A DNA stretch of 10,444 bases from an uncultured Peptococcaceae bacterium (GTDB taxonomy: Bacteria > Bacillota > Peptococcia > Peptococcales > Peptococcaceae): contig CALAKO010000088.1 of assembly GCA_937922955.1 (NCBI GenBank), positions 1 through 10,444 of the forward strand. Reading direction: 5' to 3'. Under the pieces are notes generated by a model. The model was not told the DNA's origin. It worked only from the letters and a program-made list of their open reading frames with translations, and did not search any database. Shown here piece after piece: positions 1 through 7,194 of this stretch (the first letter of the stretch is position 1; every line of letters begins with the position of its first letter). A program made the translations under genes and the position numbers.

Positions 1-1
1 A

Positions 2-130
2 ACGGAAGCGTCTGAATGGGATGACATGACTGTGAAGAAGAATACTTTCAAAAGAACAGTGTTTCTTAAAGCAAACGTTTTCATTTTGGCAGGCATGGAA
101 GATTTGAAATTCCCTATTTATATGCAGTGA
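2..130 (+). CDS. Phage tail sheath protein, C-terminal end (partial)
   Basis: An open frame enters from the left edge and ends at TGA 128-130, giving the last 42 residues of a protein. The piece runs from an acidic/Trp stretch (SEWDDM) through a lysine-rich strand to a hydrophobic strand and the ending MEDLKFPIYMQ. This resembles the C-terminal domain of contractile tail sheath proteins of the XkdK type, which usually end in a pattern like 'ANI-x-(5)-ME-x-L-(3)-V'. The stronger argument is position: it lies directly before the tail tube gene, as the sheath does in PBSX-type cassettes. The sheath polymerises around the tube and contracts on infection. Its stop overlaps the ribosome binding site of the tube gene, suggesting coupling. 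The fragment is too short for certainty. Confidence 0.66.
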   Translation, partial: TEASEWDDMTVKKNTFKRTVFLKANVFILAGMEDLKFPIYMQ

Positions 131-140
131 GGTGATTTAA

Positions 141-563
141 TTGAGCAATGTTTCCAAAACAATCAATGGTACCTTTGGCCGTGTTTGGGTCGATGATGAG
201 GACTATGGCATGGTACGTTCGTTTGAATCGAAGTCAAAGTTGGATTGGGAAGCTATTAGAGAGCCAGAAAAATTGGGGCCTGGGTATAAATACAAAGGCT
301 ACACGATAGAGGGCACAATGACAGGCATGCAGATCGATTCCAGATTTGCAAAAAAGTATGCAGAGGGTATTGTTACTGGCAACATTCCTGATGTTACGGT
401 TGTTGGTCGATTGGCTGATCCGCAAGCAGCTGGACACATTCGAGTGGCGTTGTATGGCGTGGTGTTTGATGAGTTGACGTTGTTGAAATTTGAAAATAAC
501 ACCATCGTTGAAGAGGAAGTGCCATTTAAGGCGCAGAGCTACAAATTCTTAGACATGATTTAA
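141..563 (+). CDS. Phage tail tube protein, XkdM-like (DUF2001 / Phage_tube_2)
   Basis: This 140-residue protein is the expected size for the major tube protein of PBSX-type tails, which stacks as hexameric rings inside the sheath to form the DNA conduit. Recognisable family features are the N-terminal INGTFGRVWVDD segment, the central YKGYTIEGTMTG strand pair, the VTVVGRLADPQAAG segment, and a C-terminal strand ending EVPFKAQSYKFLDMI. The start is TTG at 141, chosen because GAGGTGAT at 129-136 sits 4 bases upstream and no better in-frame ATG exists at the conserved N-terminus. It lies between the sheath end and the chaperone gene, the standard order. The stop TAA overlaps the AAGGAGG site of the next gene. 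Family assignment is from sequence pattern plus order. Confidence 0.9.
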   Translation: MSNVSKTINGTFGRVWVDDEDYGMVRSFESKSKLDWEAIREPEKLGPGYKYKGYTIEGTMTGMQIDSRFAKKYAEGIVTGNIPDVTVVGRLADPQAAGHIRVALYGVVFDELTLLKFENNTIVEEEVPFKAQSYKFLDMI

Positions 564-572
564 GGAGGAACC

Positions 573-962
573 ATGGCGTATTTAACACTTGAAGATCTGT
601 TGGATCGTAAAGCACAATCCGAAGAGGATCGTTTACATATTAAAGCCATTCATTCGGATGCTTTGGGAGGGGAGCTGTTGTGCAAGCGACTGCCGTTTCG
701 TTCCGTGGCAACCATTATGGATCGTTTGACGGGCGGTGAAGCTGGGACGCTGGAAGTGTTTGAGGCTTATCAGGAATTGATATACAAAAGCTGTGAGCTA
801 CTGCAGTCTCCGAAGCTGAAAGAGGTCTATAACATCGAAGGCGACCGTTATGATATCGTAGAGCAAGTTTTTAATGGCGATATGGGGGAAATTGACCGTG
901 TTGGCACAAAGATTCTTACGTTCTACGACAGTGCGCTAGATATTGAAAACCTAAAAAACTGA
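573..962 (+). CDS. Tail assembly chaperone, XkdN-like (short, 0-frame product)
   Basis: The 129-residue product resembles XkdN-type tail assembly chaperones (TAC), the functional counterparts of lambda gpG. These coat the tape measure protein and recruit tube subunits during tail assembly, and are not part of the finished virion. It opens MAYLTLEDLLDRKAQ, has a LLCKRLPFRSVATIMDRL segment and a largely helical C-terminal half (YQELIYKSCELLQSPKLKEVY). AAGGAGG at 562-568 lies 4 bases before the ATG. The gene sits between tube and tape measure, the defining TAC position. Its last codons are CTA AAA AAC followed at once by TGA, so the stop lies directly behind a canonical -1 slippery heptamer. Most ribosomes would be expected to end here, with a minority shifting to make the longer product. 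Confidence 0.85.
   Translation: MAYLTLEDLLDRKAQSEEDRLHIKAIHSDALGGELLCKRLPFRSVATIMDRLTGGEAGTLEVFEAYQELIYKSCELLQSPKLKEVYNIEGDRYDIVEQVFNGDMGEIDRVGTKILTFYDSALDIENLKN
953..959 (+). promoter_or_regulatory. -1 ribosomal frameshift slippery heptamer (A AAA AAC)
   Basis: Bases 953-959 read A AAA AAC in the zero frame of the chaperone gene, fitting X XXY YYZ exactly, and the next codon is the TGA stop (960-962). After re-pairing in the -1 frame, reading continues CTG ATA AAG TCC and stays open to TGA 1133-1135. Known relatives are the G/GT site of lambda and the E/E+E' site of P2, both in tail assembly genes at the same map position. I see no clear stimulatory structure at the usual 5-9 base distance. 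Weak hairpins begin about 13 bases (973-985) and 34 bases (994-1019) downstream. Confidence 0.85.
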
Positions 963-1135
963 TAAAGTCCGACGCTACAGCAGCGATGTACAGCTGGTAT
1001 CTTCGCAAGGGGATACCGGTTGAACATCTTGAAGCGTTGGACGCTGTGCATTCAGCTTTCTATTTTGCTTCTATGTCGATAGAACTTGATGAAATAGAAG
1101 CTCAAAACAGGGAACTGGAAAAAATGAGGAGGTGA
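959..1135 (+). CDS. Tail assembly chaperone -1 frame extension (GT-like part)
   Basis: In the -1 frame relative to the XkdN-like gene, 58 codons are open from the slippery site to TGA 1133-1135. The product carries SDATAAMYSWYLRKGIPVEH and then a helical stretch of the type DAVHSAFYFASMSIELDEIE, ending in charged helix. It would be the C-terminal part of a 187-residue fusion made by frameshifting at 953-959. In lambda the equivalent T domain of gpGT binds the tape measure protein and links it to tube subunits. The segment has no convincing start of its own: the first in-frame ATG (986) lacks a Shine-Dalgarno sequence and would cut off about 9 codons of open frame. It fills what would otherwise be an unexplained 177-base gap, and its end overlaps the ribosome binding site of the tape measure gene. 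Confidence 0.8.
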   Translation: MIKSDATAAMYSWYLRKGIPVEHLEALDAVHSAFYFASMSIELDEIEAQNRELEKMRR

Positions 1136-1139
1136 AACG

Positions 1140-2849
1140 GTGGCGAGTAAACGTGTAGCAGTCATTTTGTCGTTGACCGACAGATTTTCCAGCGGTTTCA
1201 AAAAATTTCAAGAAGCGGCAAAAACAACCGAGAAAGAAACGCGGCGTCTACAAAACCAGATCAAGCGATTCGGTGCTGACGCAAAGAATGCTTTTACCAA
1301 TTTCGCTAGTAGTTCTGTAAAAGCGGTTGGGGTTGCCGGTGCAGCCTTGGCTGGTTTGGGTGCAAAAACAGGGTTGAGTGAAGCACTAGATTTGGAAGGG
1401 TATCGGCAACAACTTAACACGGCAACGAAAGACACGCAGAAAGCGTCGCAGATCATGCAGTACGCCGTTAATCTTGCCAATAAAACACCATTTGAAGCAG
1501 GCGAACTGGTTGAAGGGGCCGCAAAATTTGAAGCCATGGGTATGAGTGCCAATAAGTGGCTGACACGCACTGGTGATATGGCGGCAGCAACCAATAAGGG
1601 TTTTGATCAAGCCACCGAAGCCTTGATTGATGCCCAAACTGGAGAGCTGGAACGCTTAAAAGAGTTTGGAATTACAAAAGCCATGATCGCTGATCAGGCA
1701 GAAAAGATGTTTACCGACCAGCAAATCATTAACAACCAGGGCCAGATTGTCAATCAGGAAAAATTTAATGAAGCTCTTATTGCTTTGATGGAGGATAAGT
1801 TCAGTGGTGGCATGGAAGCCCAGGCCGAAACTGTGCGTGGCGCTTGGTCTACAGTTACTGGCATTACTAAGAGTGCGCTGGCAACGCTTGTTGGCATGAG
1901 TTCTGATGGCTCTTTACGCTCTGGCTCTGCACTTGACTATATTAAGAATAAAGTCAAAGAATTGGGAGCCTCATTTGAAAGATGGCAGCAAGATGGAACA
2001 CTTGAACGATTTGCTCAGAGGTTTGATCAAACCTTACAGACTATTGGGAACTTCGCCGTTCCTATCCTACAGAAAGTTGGCAGCGGATTTAAGTTTGTTG
2101 CTGATAATGCGAACTGGCTTTTACCAATTGTTGCTGGGGTATGGTCTGCATTTAAGGCTTACTCCATCATCAATGGTGCTGTTAATGGGTTCAAGTTGTT
2201 GGCGGCTGGTATTGGGTTGGTCAATGGAGCATTAACGATTAGTCCGATATTTATTATTGCTGCCACGATAGGCGGTATTATTACTCTTCTGACGGCATTA
2301 GGTGTCAATTGGTCGTCGGTGTTTGGCGTTGTTCAATCGTGGACGCAAAAGGCCAAAGAAAAGTTTGATGAATTCAGCAGTTTTATCCATTCTTTTTCGG
2401 TTCCATCGTGGATTTCTAGCTTGGCAGATACGTACCTTCCAAAAATTGAAAACGGTGCACAATGGGCGTTGGATAAGTTTCAATCGCTGATTGGATGGCT
2501 TAATAATGTCAGCTTGCCATCATGGGTAACATCACTTGGCAGTAAGATTTCATCTGGATATAATGCCTTAAAATCTTCTGTGAGCGGCCATGCAACAGGT
2601 ACACCTTATTTCTCTGGGGGACCGACACGCATCAATGAAGGTGGCCGCGGAGAAACTGTGGTGCTGCCATCAGGAACGCAGATTATTCCACATGATGTGG
2701 CAATCAGGCAGCCGTCTGCAGCGGCTGGTGGCGGTGATATTAATGTTACCGTCCATATTCAAGGGAACGTCATTGGAAATGGTGAATTTGCGAATTACGT
2801 AGGAAAAGTTGTGGCGAAACAAATTGTAAAAGTTGTGAAGAATAGATAG
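1140..2849 (+). CDS. Phage tail tape measure protein
   Basis: The start is GTG at 1140, behind GAGGAGGTG (1126-1134). The 569-residue product begins with a lysine-rich, probably coiled-coil segment (about residues 15-45). An Ala/Gly-rich helix follows, then the conserved block with NLANKTPFEAGELVEGAAKF and MGM near residues 110-140, typical of Bacillota tape measures. A hydrophobic region at about 325-390 holds two or three membrane-like helices, consistent with the role of this protein in carrying DNA across the cell membrane. The C-terminus has the HATGTPYFSGGPTRINEGG block starting at residue 484, followed by GE-x-VVLPSG-x-x-IIP, widely seen in these proteins. Length sets tail length, and 569 residues is short. 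No peptidase or transglycosylase domain is visible. It sits directly after the chaperone pair that would fold it. Confidence 0.93.
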   Translation: MASKRVAVILSLTDRFSSGFKKFQEAAKTTEKETRRLQNQIKRFGADAKNAFTNFASSSVKAVGVAGAALAGLGAKTGLSEALDLEGYRQQLNTATKDTQKASQIMQYAVNLANKTPFEAGELVEGAAKFEAMGMSANKWLTRTGDMAAATNKGFDQATEALIDAQTGELERLKEFGITKAMIADQAEKMFTDQQIINNQGQIVNQEKFNEALIALMEDKFSGGMEAQAETVRGAWSTVTGITKSALATLVGMSSDGSLRSGSALDYIKNKVKELGASFERWQQDGTLERFAQRFDQTLQTIGNFAVPILQKVGSGFKFVADNANWLLPIVAGVWSAFKAYSIINGAVNGFKLLAAGIGLVNGALTISPIFIIAATIGGIITLLTALGVNWSSVFGVVQSWTQKAKEKFDEFSSFIHSFSVPSWISSLADTYLPKIENGAQWALDKFQSLIGWLNNVSLPSWVTSLGSKISSGYNALKSSVSGHATGTPYFSGGPTRINEGGRGETVVLPSGTQIIPHDVAIRQPSAAAGGGDINVTVHIQGNVIGNGEFANYVGKVVAKQIVKVVKNR

Positions 2850-2860
2850 GAGGGACACAC

Positions 2861-3349
2861 ATGGATATTATTTTCAGCATCAATAACAATGAATCTGTGC
2901 GTGTCCTGCCTATTTGTCCAGAAGTGGTGGTGACTAGCCCCCAGGAAAATGCAGAGTTCGACGGGTTAAAAGGAAAGATGGCCATTATTGGGCCGAAGGG
3001 CCGACGATCGTTGTCGATAAGCTCGTATTTTCCATCGAAGCCATCGCCTCTCATCCATGCTGGTGCATCGTCTAATGGCTGGTCGTATGTAGAATGGTTT
3101 GAGCAATGCAGGGGCCGAATGCTGCCGATGCGTGTGGTTATCGTATACGAATACTACAAATTGAATATGGCTTGCCTGATTGATGATTTTAGTTGGCACG
3201 TTGATTCGACAGGAGACTATGTGTACGATTTGTCGGCATCAGAATACATCTTTGCGACGGCAAAACCGGTGCAAAATGTGGAAGAAAACGTTGTTGTTAC
3301 CTATCCGGTTGTTGGTGAGGGGACCGTGCAGCCTGGGGGTGTTGGCTGA
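2861..3349 (+). CDS. XkdP-like hub-proximal tail protein lacking LysM
   Basis: This 162-residue protein starts at ATG 2861 behind AGGAGGG (2848-2854). It shows the fold pattern of the N-terminal domain of XkdP-type proteins: a strand with NNNESVRVLPICPEVV, then GLKGKMAIIGPKGRRSLSISS, FFP-like SSYFPSKP, a helix with the WSYVEWFEQCRGRMLPMRV stretch, and the closing DFSWHVDSTGDYVYDLSASEY. In relatives this domain sits at the tail tube/hub junction and is followed by a C-terminal LysM peptidoglycan-binding module. Here the chain ends soon after the structural domain in a Pro/Gly-rich tail, so LysM appears absent. The stop TGA shares a base with the ATG of the hub gene (TGATG at 3347-3351). Assignment rests on pattern and position, not a full alignment. 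Confidence 0.75.
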   Translation: MDIIFSINNNESVRVLPICPEVVVTSPQENAEFDGLKGKMAIIGPKGRRSLSISSYFPSKPSPLIHAGASSNGWSYVEWFEQCRGRMLPMRVVIVYEYYKLNMACLIDDFSWHVDSTGDYVYDLSASEYIFATAKPVQNVEENVVVTYPVVGEGTVQPGGVG

Positions 3350-4794
3350 TGAGCATTGAAGTGCTGCTCTTTGATGGCGATACGCCCTACAATGTGAGCC
3401 ATCGGGTGGGCAATGTATCCAGATCAGACAACATTGATGGCCTTGGACAAGAGATTGCTTTCGATTATCTGTATAACAGGCGTGACAAGTACACAACAGA
3501 TATGTTGACTGAACCAGGTGATCATATTCAGTACGTTGACGGTGAGGAAGTCATCATTGAGGGATTGGTTGTTGAAACGTCGGATGCCATGCGAGGCACT
3601 GTAGCTGTGACGGGATATGACTATGGTTATTGGCTGAATGAGACGAAAACCGACATTCAGTTTAATGGCTGCACGACGTCACAAGCCGTTGAAGAATTGA
3701 TGAAGAAGAATGGTATCAAGGTTCAATGTGTTGAGATTCCAGAGATTGTCGAACATAACTATTATGATGAGACATTGGGCGACATTCTGAAGCACCTCAT
3801 AGGCATGGCGACGCATCAAAGTGGCAAGAAATATCGTTTGGAGGTGCGTGGTGCTACAGTCGTTGTAGAAGACTATGAAGACCTTATCATCACACCGACC
3901 TTTATTTCTGCTGCCAACATTGCGCCAGTTGATGTTGTGTACAATCCTGGCCATATTACGATCACTCGAAGCCTGGATGATATGTATAACCATGTTGTTG
4001 TCAAAGTGGACGGTGAAGTGGTCAGCGAGGCGAAGGATGAGGATTCCATTGCTAAGTTTGGCGATAAGACTTACACGGTAGATGATGATCCGGAAGCCGA
4101 TGCTGAGGTACTGTTAAAAGACATGAACAAAGTTGTTGTCAGTGGAGAAGTGGATTTGCTGGGGGATAATCAGATTCGAAGTGGCCGCATTCTTGAATTT
4201 TCAGAGGGTAATGTCACGGACTTTGTGGGCAAATTTTTAATTACCAATTGCCAGCATGCATACAGCATCAATGGTCATACTGTGCACGTCACACTGGTGG
4301 ATGCGGAGAGCATGGATGCCAGCGTGGAAGCGGTCGACCCATCGGAAGATGTTTCTGATGATACCGATGCAACAGGCGGGACCTTTGAAGAAGGCGACGG
4401 CGTTGCAACCGGTCAATATACCTGGCCACTTCCTGGAGCATCATGCACGATCACGACATATGCGGGCCATACCAACAACGCTGGAGATTTTCCGGTCTCA
4501 TATGGTACAACTGTTGTGGCGGCCGATGGCGGCGTGGTGGACTGGGTGCAGTATTGGGATGGTTATTCACGATGGGGTAATCAAAGCTATGGGAACTGCA
4601 TCCGCATTCAACACGGTAATGGGCGTTATACATTGTATGCGCATTTGTCGCAGATCAATGTGGCATCTGGTCAGGCGGTGTCAAAAGGTCAGACGATTGG
4701 CGCTGTTGGCAGCACAGGCAACAGCACTGGGCCGCATCTGCACATGGAGATTGTGCAAAATGGTTGGGGTGTTTATCCTGGCAATGTGTTTTAA
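3349..4794 (+). CDS. XkdQ-like tail hub protein with C-terminal M23 peptidase domain
   Basis: This 481-residue protein has two parts. Residues 1 to about 325 resemble XkdQ/gpD/gp27-type hub proteins. They include a VSRSDNIDGLGQEIAFDY strand region, the YDYGYWLNETKTDIQFNG turn, a TLGDILKHLI helix and a later VSGEVDLLGDNQIRSGRI barrel. An acidic, Gly-rich linker (about 326-356) leads to a LytM/M23 metallopeptidase domain (about 357-478). Visible zinc-motif residues are H432 in YAHLS and H463/H465 in GPHLHME. The first ligand pair is probably H374 and D380 in GHTNNAGDFPV, with wider spacing than the usual HxxxD. M23 enzymes cut peptide cross-links in peptidoglycan, so this fusion would place a wall-cutting enzyme at the tail tip for penetration. 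The next gene starts 11 bases after its stop. Confidence 0.88.
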   Translation: MSIEVLLFDGDTPYNVSHRVGNVSRSDNIDGLGQEIAFDYLYNRRDKYTTDMLTEPGDHIQYVDGEEVIIEGLVVETSDAMRGTVAVTGYDYGYWLNETKTDIQFNGCTTSQAVEELMKKNGIKVQCVEIPEIVEHNYYDETLGDILKHLIGMATHQSGKKYRLEVRGATVVVEDYEDLIITPTFISAANIAPVDVVYNPGHITITRSLDDMYNHVVVKVDGEVVSEAKDEDSIAKFGDKTYTVDDDPEADAEVLLKDMNKVVVSGEVDLLGDNQIRSGRILEFSEGNVTDFVGKFLITNCQHAYSINGHTVHVTLVDAESMDASVEAVDPSEDVSDDTDATGGTFEEGDGVATGQYTWPLPGASCTITTYAGHTNNAGDFPVSYGTTVVAADGGVVDWVQYWDGYSRWGNQSYGNCIRIQHGNGRYTLYAHLSQINVASGQAVSKGQTIGAVGSTGNSTGPHLHMEIVQNGWGVYPGNVF

Positions 4795-4805
4795 GGGGTG
4801 ATCAT

Positions 4806-5171
4806 ATGGTAAATAAATGGGAGCATGATATTGTGGGAGCGTTATCTCCAAAAGTCAGAAGGAATTTAGACCCGTGCATCGGCGTCGTTGTGAGTGTTGA
4901 GCCATTTAAGGCAACCATTCGCGGCGGCGCTTTTGTGTTGAGCAAGAAAAACACCTATATCTGTCAGTCTGCCATTCAGGAGGCCTATAACTATGACACC
5001 ATCAATGGAACCGTATCGCACGGTGAACATTCTGGAGAAGGTTTTACAGCGCAGCGAGGGGTTATTACGCTGCGTGATGTGTTGATGGTTGGACAGCAGA
5101 TTCTGGTTGTCCCGATTCAGTATGGACAGAAATTTGTTGTTGTGGATGTATTGGCAGGTGGTTGGTCATGA
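4806..5171 (+). CDS. XkdR-like baseplate protein (DUF2577)
   Basis: The 121-residue product matches the DUF2577 (XkdR) family in length and pattern. A basic N-terminal helix (SPKVRRNLDPC) leads to CIGVVVSVEPFKATIRGGAF, and a C-terminal barrel carries VLMVGQQILVVPIQYGQKFVVVDVL. Proteins of this family sit in the baseplate between hub and wedge; their exact role is not settled. ATG 4806 is preferred over upstream in-frame ATG 4764, because GGGGTG at 4795-4800 is correctly placed and the upstream 14 codons only read through the end of the hub gene. Its stop overlaps the next start as ATGA (5168-5171), so translation of the two is probably coupled. Confidence 0.82.
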   Translation: MVNKWEHDIVGALSPKVRRNLDPCIGVVVSVEPFKATIRGGAFVLSKKNTYICQSAIQEAYNYDTINGTVSHGEHSGEGFTAQRGVITLRDVLMVGQQILVVPIQYGQKFVVVDVLAGGWS

Positions 5172-5608
5172 TCTTTCCTAATTCAGTGAATGGGAGTTTT
5201 ACCACGGAAGAACGTACACGACTTGGCCGTTCATTTGTGTTTGATTTTGAGACTGGACAGACGCAGGTGGTTGGAGGTGTAGTGCAGGAAACTACGGAAC
5301 TTCAAGCGGCGAAACAGTGGATCGAGTTGTTGGTGCGCACAACACTGGATAAATACGTTGTGTATAAGGGAACAGGCTTTGGAACGTCGATCCATAGGTA
5401 CATTGGCTATCGGTCGTTGCCCTTCGGTTTTATTGAATCGGAATTTCAACGAGAGGTCGAAGAGGGTGCGCAGCTTAATCCGGCTATTGAAGGAATCAGC
5501 AATTTTGTTCTAACACGTACAACGCGAGGGTTGATCGTTGAATTCACAGTGAACATGATAAATAAAGATATATTCGGGATGGTGATCAACACAGATGGGA
5601 TTTATTAA
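5168..5608 (+). CDS. XkdS-like baseplate protein (DUF2634, gp25-like)
   Basis: This 146-residue protein starts MIFPNSVNGSF. It has the family features of DUF2634: a SFVFDFETGQTQVVGG strand pair, a KQWIELLVRTTLDKYVVYKG segment with the gp25-like 'W-(x)-LL-x-T' helix, GFGTSIHRYIG, then a helix with SEFQREVEEGAQLNPAIEGI and a final strand pair. These proteins are wedge/sheath-initiator components of contractile baseplates, related in role to T4 gp25. I place the start at ATG 5168, with AGGTGG at 5156-5161 upstream; a TTG two codons earlier (5162) is less likely. The 3' end overlaps the baseplate J start by 14 bases. Confidence 0.85.
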   Translation: MIFPNSVNGSFTTEERTRLGRSFVFDFETGQTQVVGGVVQETTELQAAKQWIELLVRTTLDKYVVYKGTGFGTSIHRYIGYRSLPFGFIESEFQREVEEGAQLNPAIEGISNFVLTRTTRGLIVEFTVNMINKDIFGMVINTDGIY

Positions 5609-6665
5609 AAGAACGGCAGAAATGTTGCTAAAGGAAATGTTGTCGAAGGTGAGCGACACTTATCAAAAAACGGTGGGATTTCCAGTGTACGACATTCTGA
5701 ATGCGGCATCTCGTGTAATGGAGACTTTGGAAGATCGCATAGATGACCACGTGTCACGTCTTGATGTTGACAATCTCGATGGCAACGATCTGACAAGATT
5801 TGTACTCCAGCACAAAGGCATCAAGCGCAAAGACGCAAGCAAGGCGACGGTAACGTTAACAGTAACTGGTAATGGTACTGTTAACAAAGGAGATATCTTT
5901 CAAACGGCAACCGGTATTCAGTTTGCTGCCGATGAGACAACTGTTGTATCTGGTAGTGCAGATATTACAGCGACAGCGGTTGTAGGTGGCAGAAGCGGGA
6001 ATGCGGCGGCGGGGTCGATTGTCGTCATGCCGGTTACTATTCCGGGGATTGTGTCCGTAACCAATACAGAGACAGCCGCTGGAGGGTACGATCAGGAAAG
6101 TGATGACGATTTAAGAGAACGCTATTATGAAGCCCTGCAGAAACCGGCAACGTCTGGCAACGAATACCATTACATCCAGTGGGCAAAAGAAGTGGTCGGT
6201 GTTGGTGATGCGAAGGTGTATTCGTTGTGGCAAGGGGACAACACCGTACAGGTGGTTATTGTCGATGCAAATGGCGAAGTGCCGTCGGATGAGCTGGTGG
6301 AAGAGGTGCAGGAACATATTGATCCGGACAGTTCTGGCTTGGGACTTGGCGAAGCACCGATAGGCGCTTATTGCACTGTGACAGCAGCGGAAGCATTAGA
6401 GATTGCTGTTTCTCTTAAGCTGGTGGGGGCTGATACGGAAGCATTGAGGCAAGCGATAGAAGAATCTCTGAAAGCCTATCTGCGTGAGATTGCATTTAAG
6501 CAGAACTATGTGAGCTATGCGCGCTTGTCGAATGCCATTATTGACACAGAAGGCATCATAGATTATTCCGATTTAACCATAAACGGTGATGTTAAAAACG
6601 TTGCTGTTCCTGATAAATCGGTGGCGGTGCTGGGGGTGATCTCCTATGTCGATGCGCAGCAGTAA
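5595..6665 (+). CDS. Baseplate J/gp47-like wedge protein (XkdT-like)
   Basis: The 356-residue length is typical of XkdT-type Baseplate_J proteins. The N-terminal part has the YDILNAASRVMETLEDRI helix and the DNLDGNDLTRFVLQHKGIKR block. The middle is a beta domain with TVTGNGTVNKGDIFQTATG and the GRSGNAAAGSIVVMPVTIPG loop. The signature follows from about residue 160: AGGYDQESDDDLRERYYEAL, then SGNEYHYIQWAKEVVGVGDAKVY. The C-terminal half holds a VVIVDANGEVPSDELVEEVQ region and a helical/beta end. The protein forms the wedge arms that link hub to fibres. It starts within the end of the DUF2634 gene, with GGTGAT 10 bases upstream, and overlaps the DUF2313 gene by 20 bases. Confidence 0.93.
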   Translation: MGFIKRTAEMLLKEMLSKVSDTYQKTVGFPVYDILNAASRVMETLEDRIDDHVSRLDVDNLDGNDLTRFVLQHKGIKRKDASKATVTLTVTGNGTVNKGDIFQTATGIQFAADETTVVSGSADITATAVVGGRSGNAAAGSIVVMPVTIPGIVSVTNTETAAGGYDQESDDDLRERYYEALQKPATSGNEYHYIQWAKEVVGVGDAKVYSLWQGDNTVQVVIVDANGEVPSDELVEEVQEHIDPDSSGLGLGEAPIGAYCTVTAAEALEIAVSLKLVGADTEALRQAIEESLKAYLREIAFKQNYVSYARLSNAIIDTEGIIDYSDLTINGDVKNVAVPDKSVAVLGVISYVDAQQ

Positions 6666-7191
6666 CCTTTTGTTGGCGATGGTGCATCGCATTTTTCGCA
6701 AGGACAAATTTCACATCACGATATTTGATGCAATTGGGTACGCGCTAGACAGCATACGACAACGTGCGGATGAAGCCTATGACCAGATGTTTTCTGACAC
6801 GGCAACATATATGCTTCCGACCTATGAAAAACAGCTCTTGCTTTCCGGAGAAGGCAAAAGCTTAGATGATCGACGGTCTGCAGTAACGGCTGGATGGCAG
6901 CGTGGTGGCAAGGTTGATATTTTGCAGATTCAAGCGGCTGCAGACAGTTGGAAAAACGGTGCCACGGAGGTTGGGTTTATCGGCGGTCGCATTATCGTGA
7001 AGTTTATATCTGAATTTGGTATTCCGACCGATTTGGAAGGGCTGAAGGCAGCAATCAAAATCATTAAGCCAGCGCATTTGGGCATTGGGTACATCTTCAA
7101 ATATCTGCTGATTGAAGACATTCATGAAGTAAAAACATTGGAGCAGATGGAAAGCTTAACGCTTGAGCAATTTGCTTTCGGAAAGGAGTAA
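6646..7191 (+). CDS. XkdU-like baseplate wedge protein (DUF2313)
   Basis: This 181-residue protein matches DUF2313 (XkdU, comparable to P2 gpI and Mu gp48). An N-terminal helical half includes DSIRQRADEAYDQMFSDTAT and the MLPTYEKQLLLSGEGKSLDDRR block ('W/Y-E-x-x-LGL-x'-like). A core follows with GWQRGGKVDILQIQAAADSW and a strand-rich end with IKPAHLGIGYIFKYL, where the PAHL-x-x-x-Y motif is characteristic. It attaches wedge to tail fibres. The strong GGGGGTGAT site at 6632-6640 lies inside the baseplate J gene and supports ATG 6646; an in-frame ATG two codons later (6652) is a less likely alternative. The C-terminal tail from about residue 160 is Leu/Glu-rich and may be a small helix outside the family core. 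Confidence 0.85.
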   Translation: MSMRSSNLLLAMVHRIFRKDKFHITIFDAIGYALDSIRQRADEAYDQMFSDTATYMLPTYEKQLLLSGEGKSLDDRRSAVTAGWQRGGKVDILQIQAAADSWKNGATEVGFIGGRIIVKFISEFGIPTDLEGLKAAIKIIKPAHLGIGYIFKYLLIEDIHEVKTLEQMESLTLEQFAFGKE

Positions 7192-7194
7192 GGT

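Noticed and set aside
973..1019. Pseudoknot or hairpin as frameshift stimulator (CGCT/AGCG at 973-985; CTGGTATC/GATACCGG at 994-1019)
   Set aside because: The first stem is only 4 bp and starts about 13 bases from the slippery site, and the second is further still. A loop pairing CAGC 978-981 with GCTG 993-996 is possible but would compete with the second hairpin. Not strong enough to call without folding and comparative data.
1208..1637. Reverse-strand open frames across the tape measure gene (up to 128 codons)
   Set aside because: Every real gene here is on the + strand, the reverse products are low in plausible domains, and they lack start signals.
4256..4801. A 181-codon open frame on the + strand inside the hub gene
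   Set aside because: It lies wholly in another frame of a gene with clear hub and M23 motifs, its product is rich in Met, Arg and Trp without domain-like pattern, and it has no ribosome binding site. It is a shadow of the real gene.
4764..4805. Upstream ATG (4764) as start of the DUF2577 gene
   Set aside because: It would overlap the conserved end of the M23 domain and lacks a Shine-Dalgarno sequence. ATG 4806 has GGGGTG at the right distance and gives the usual family length.
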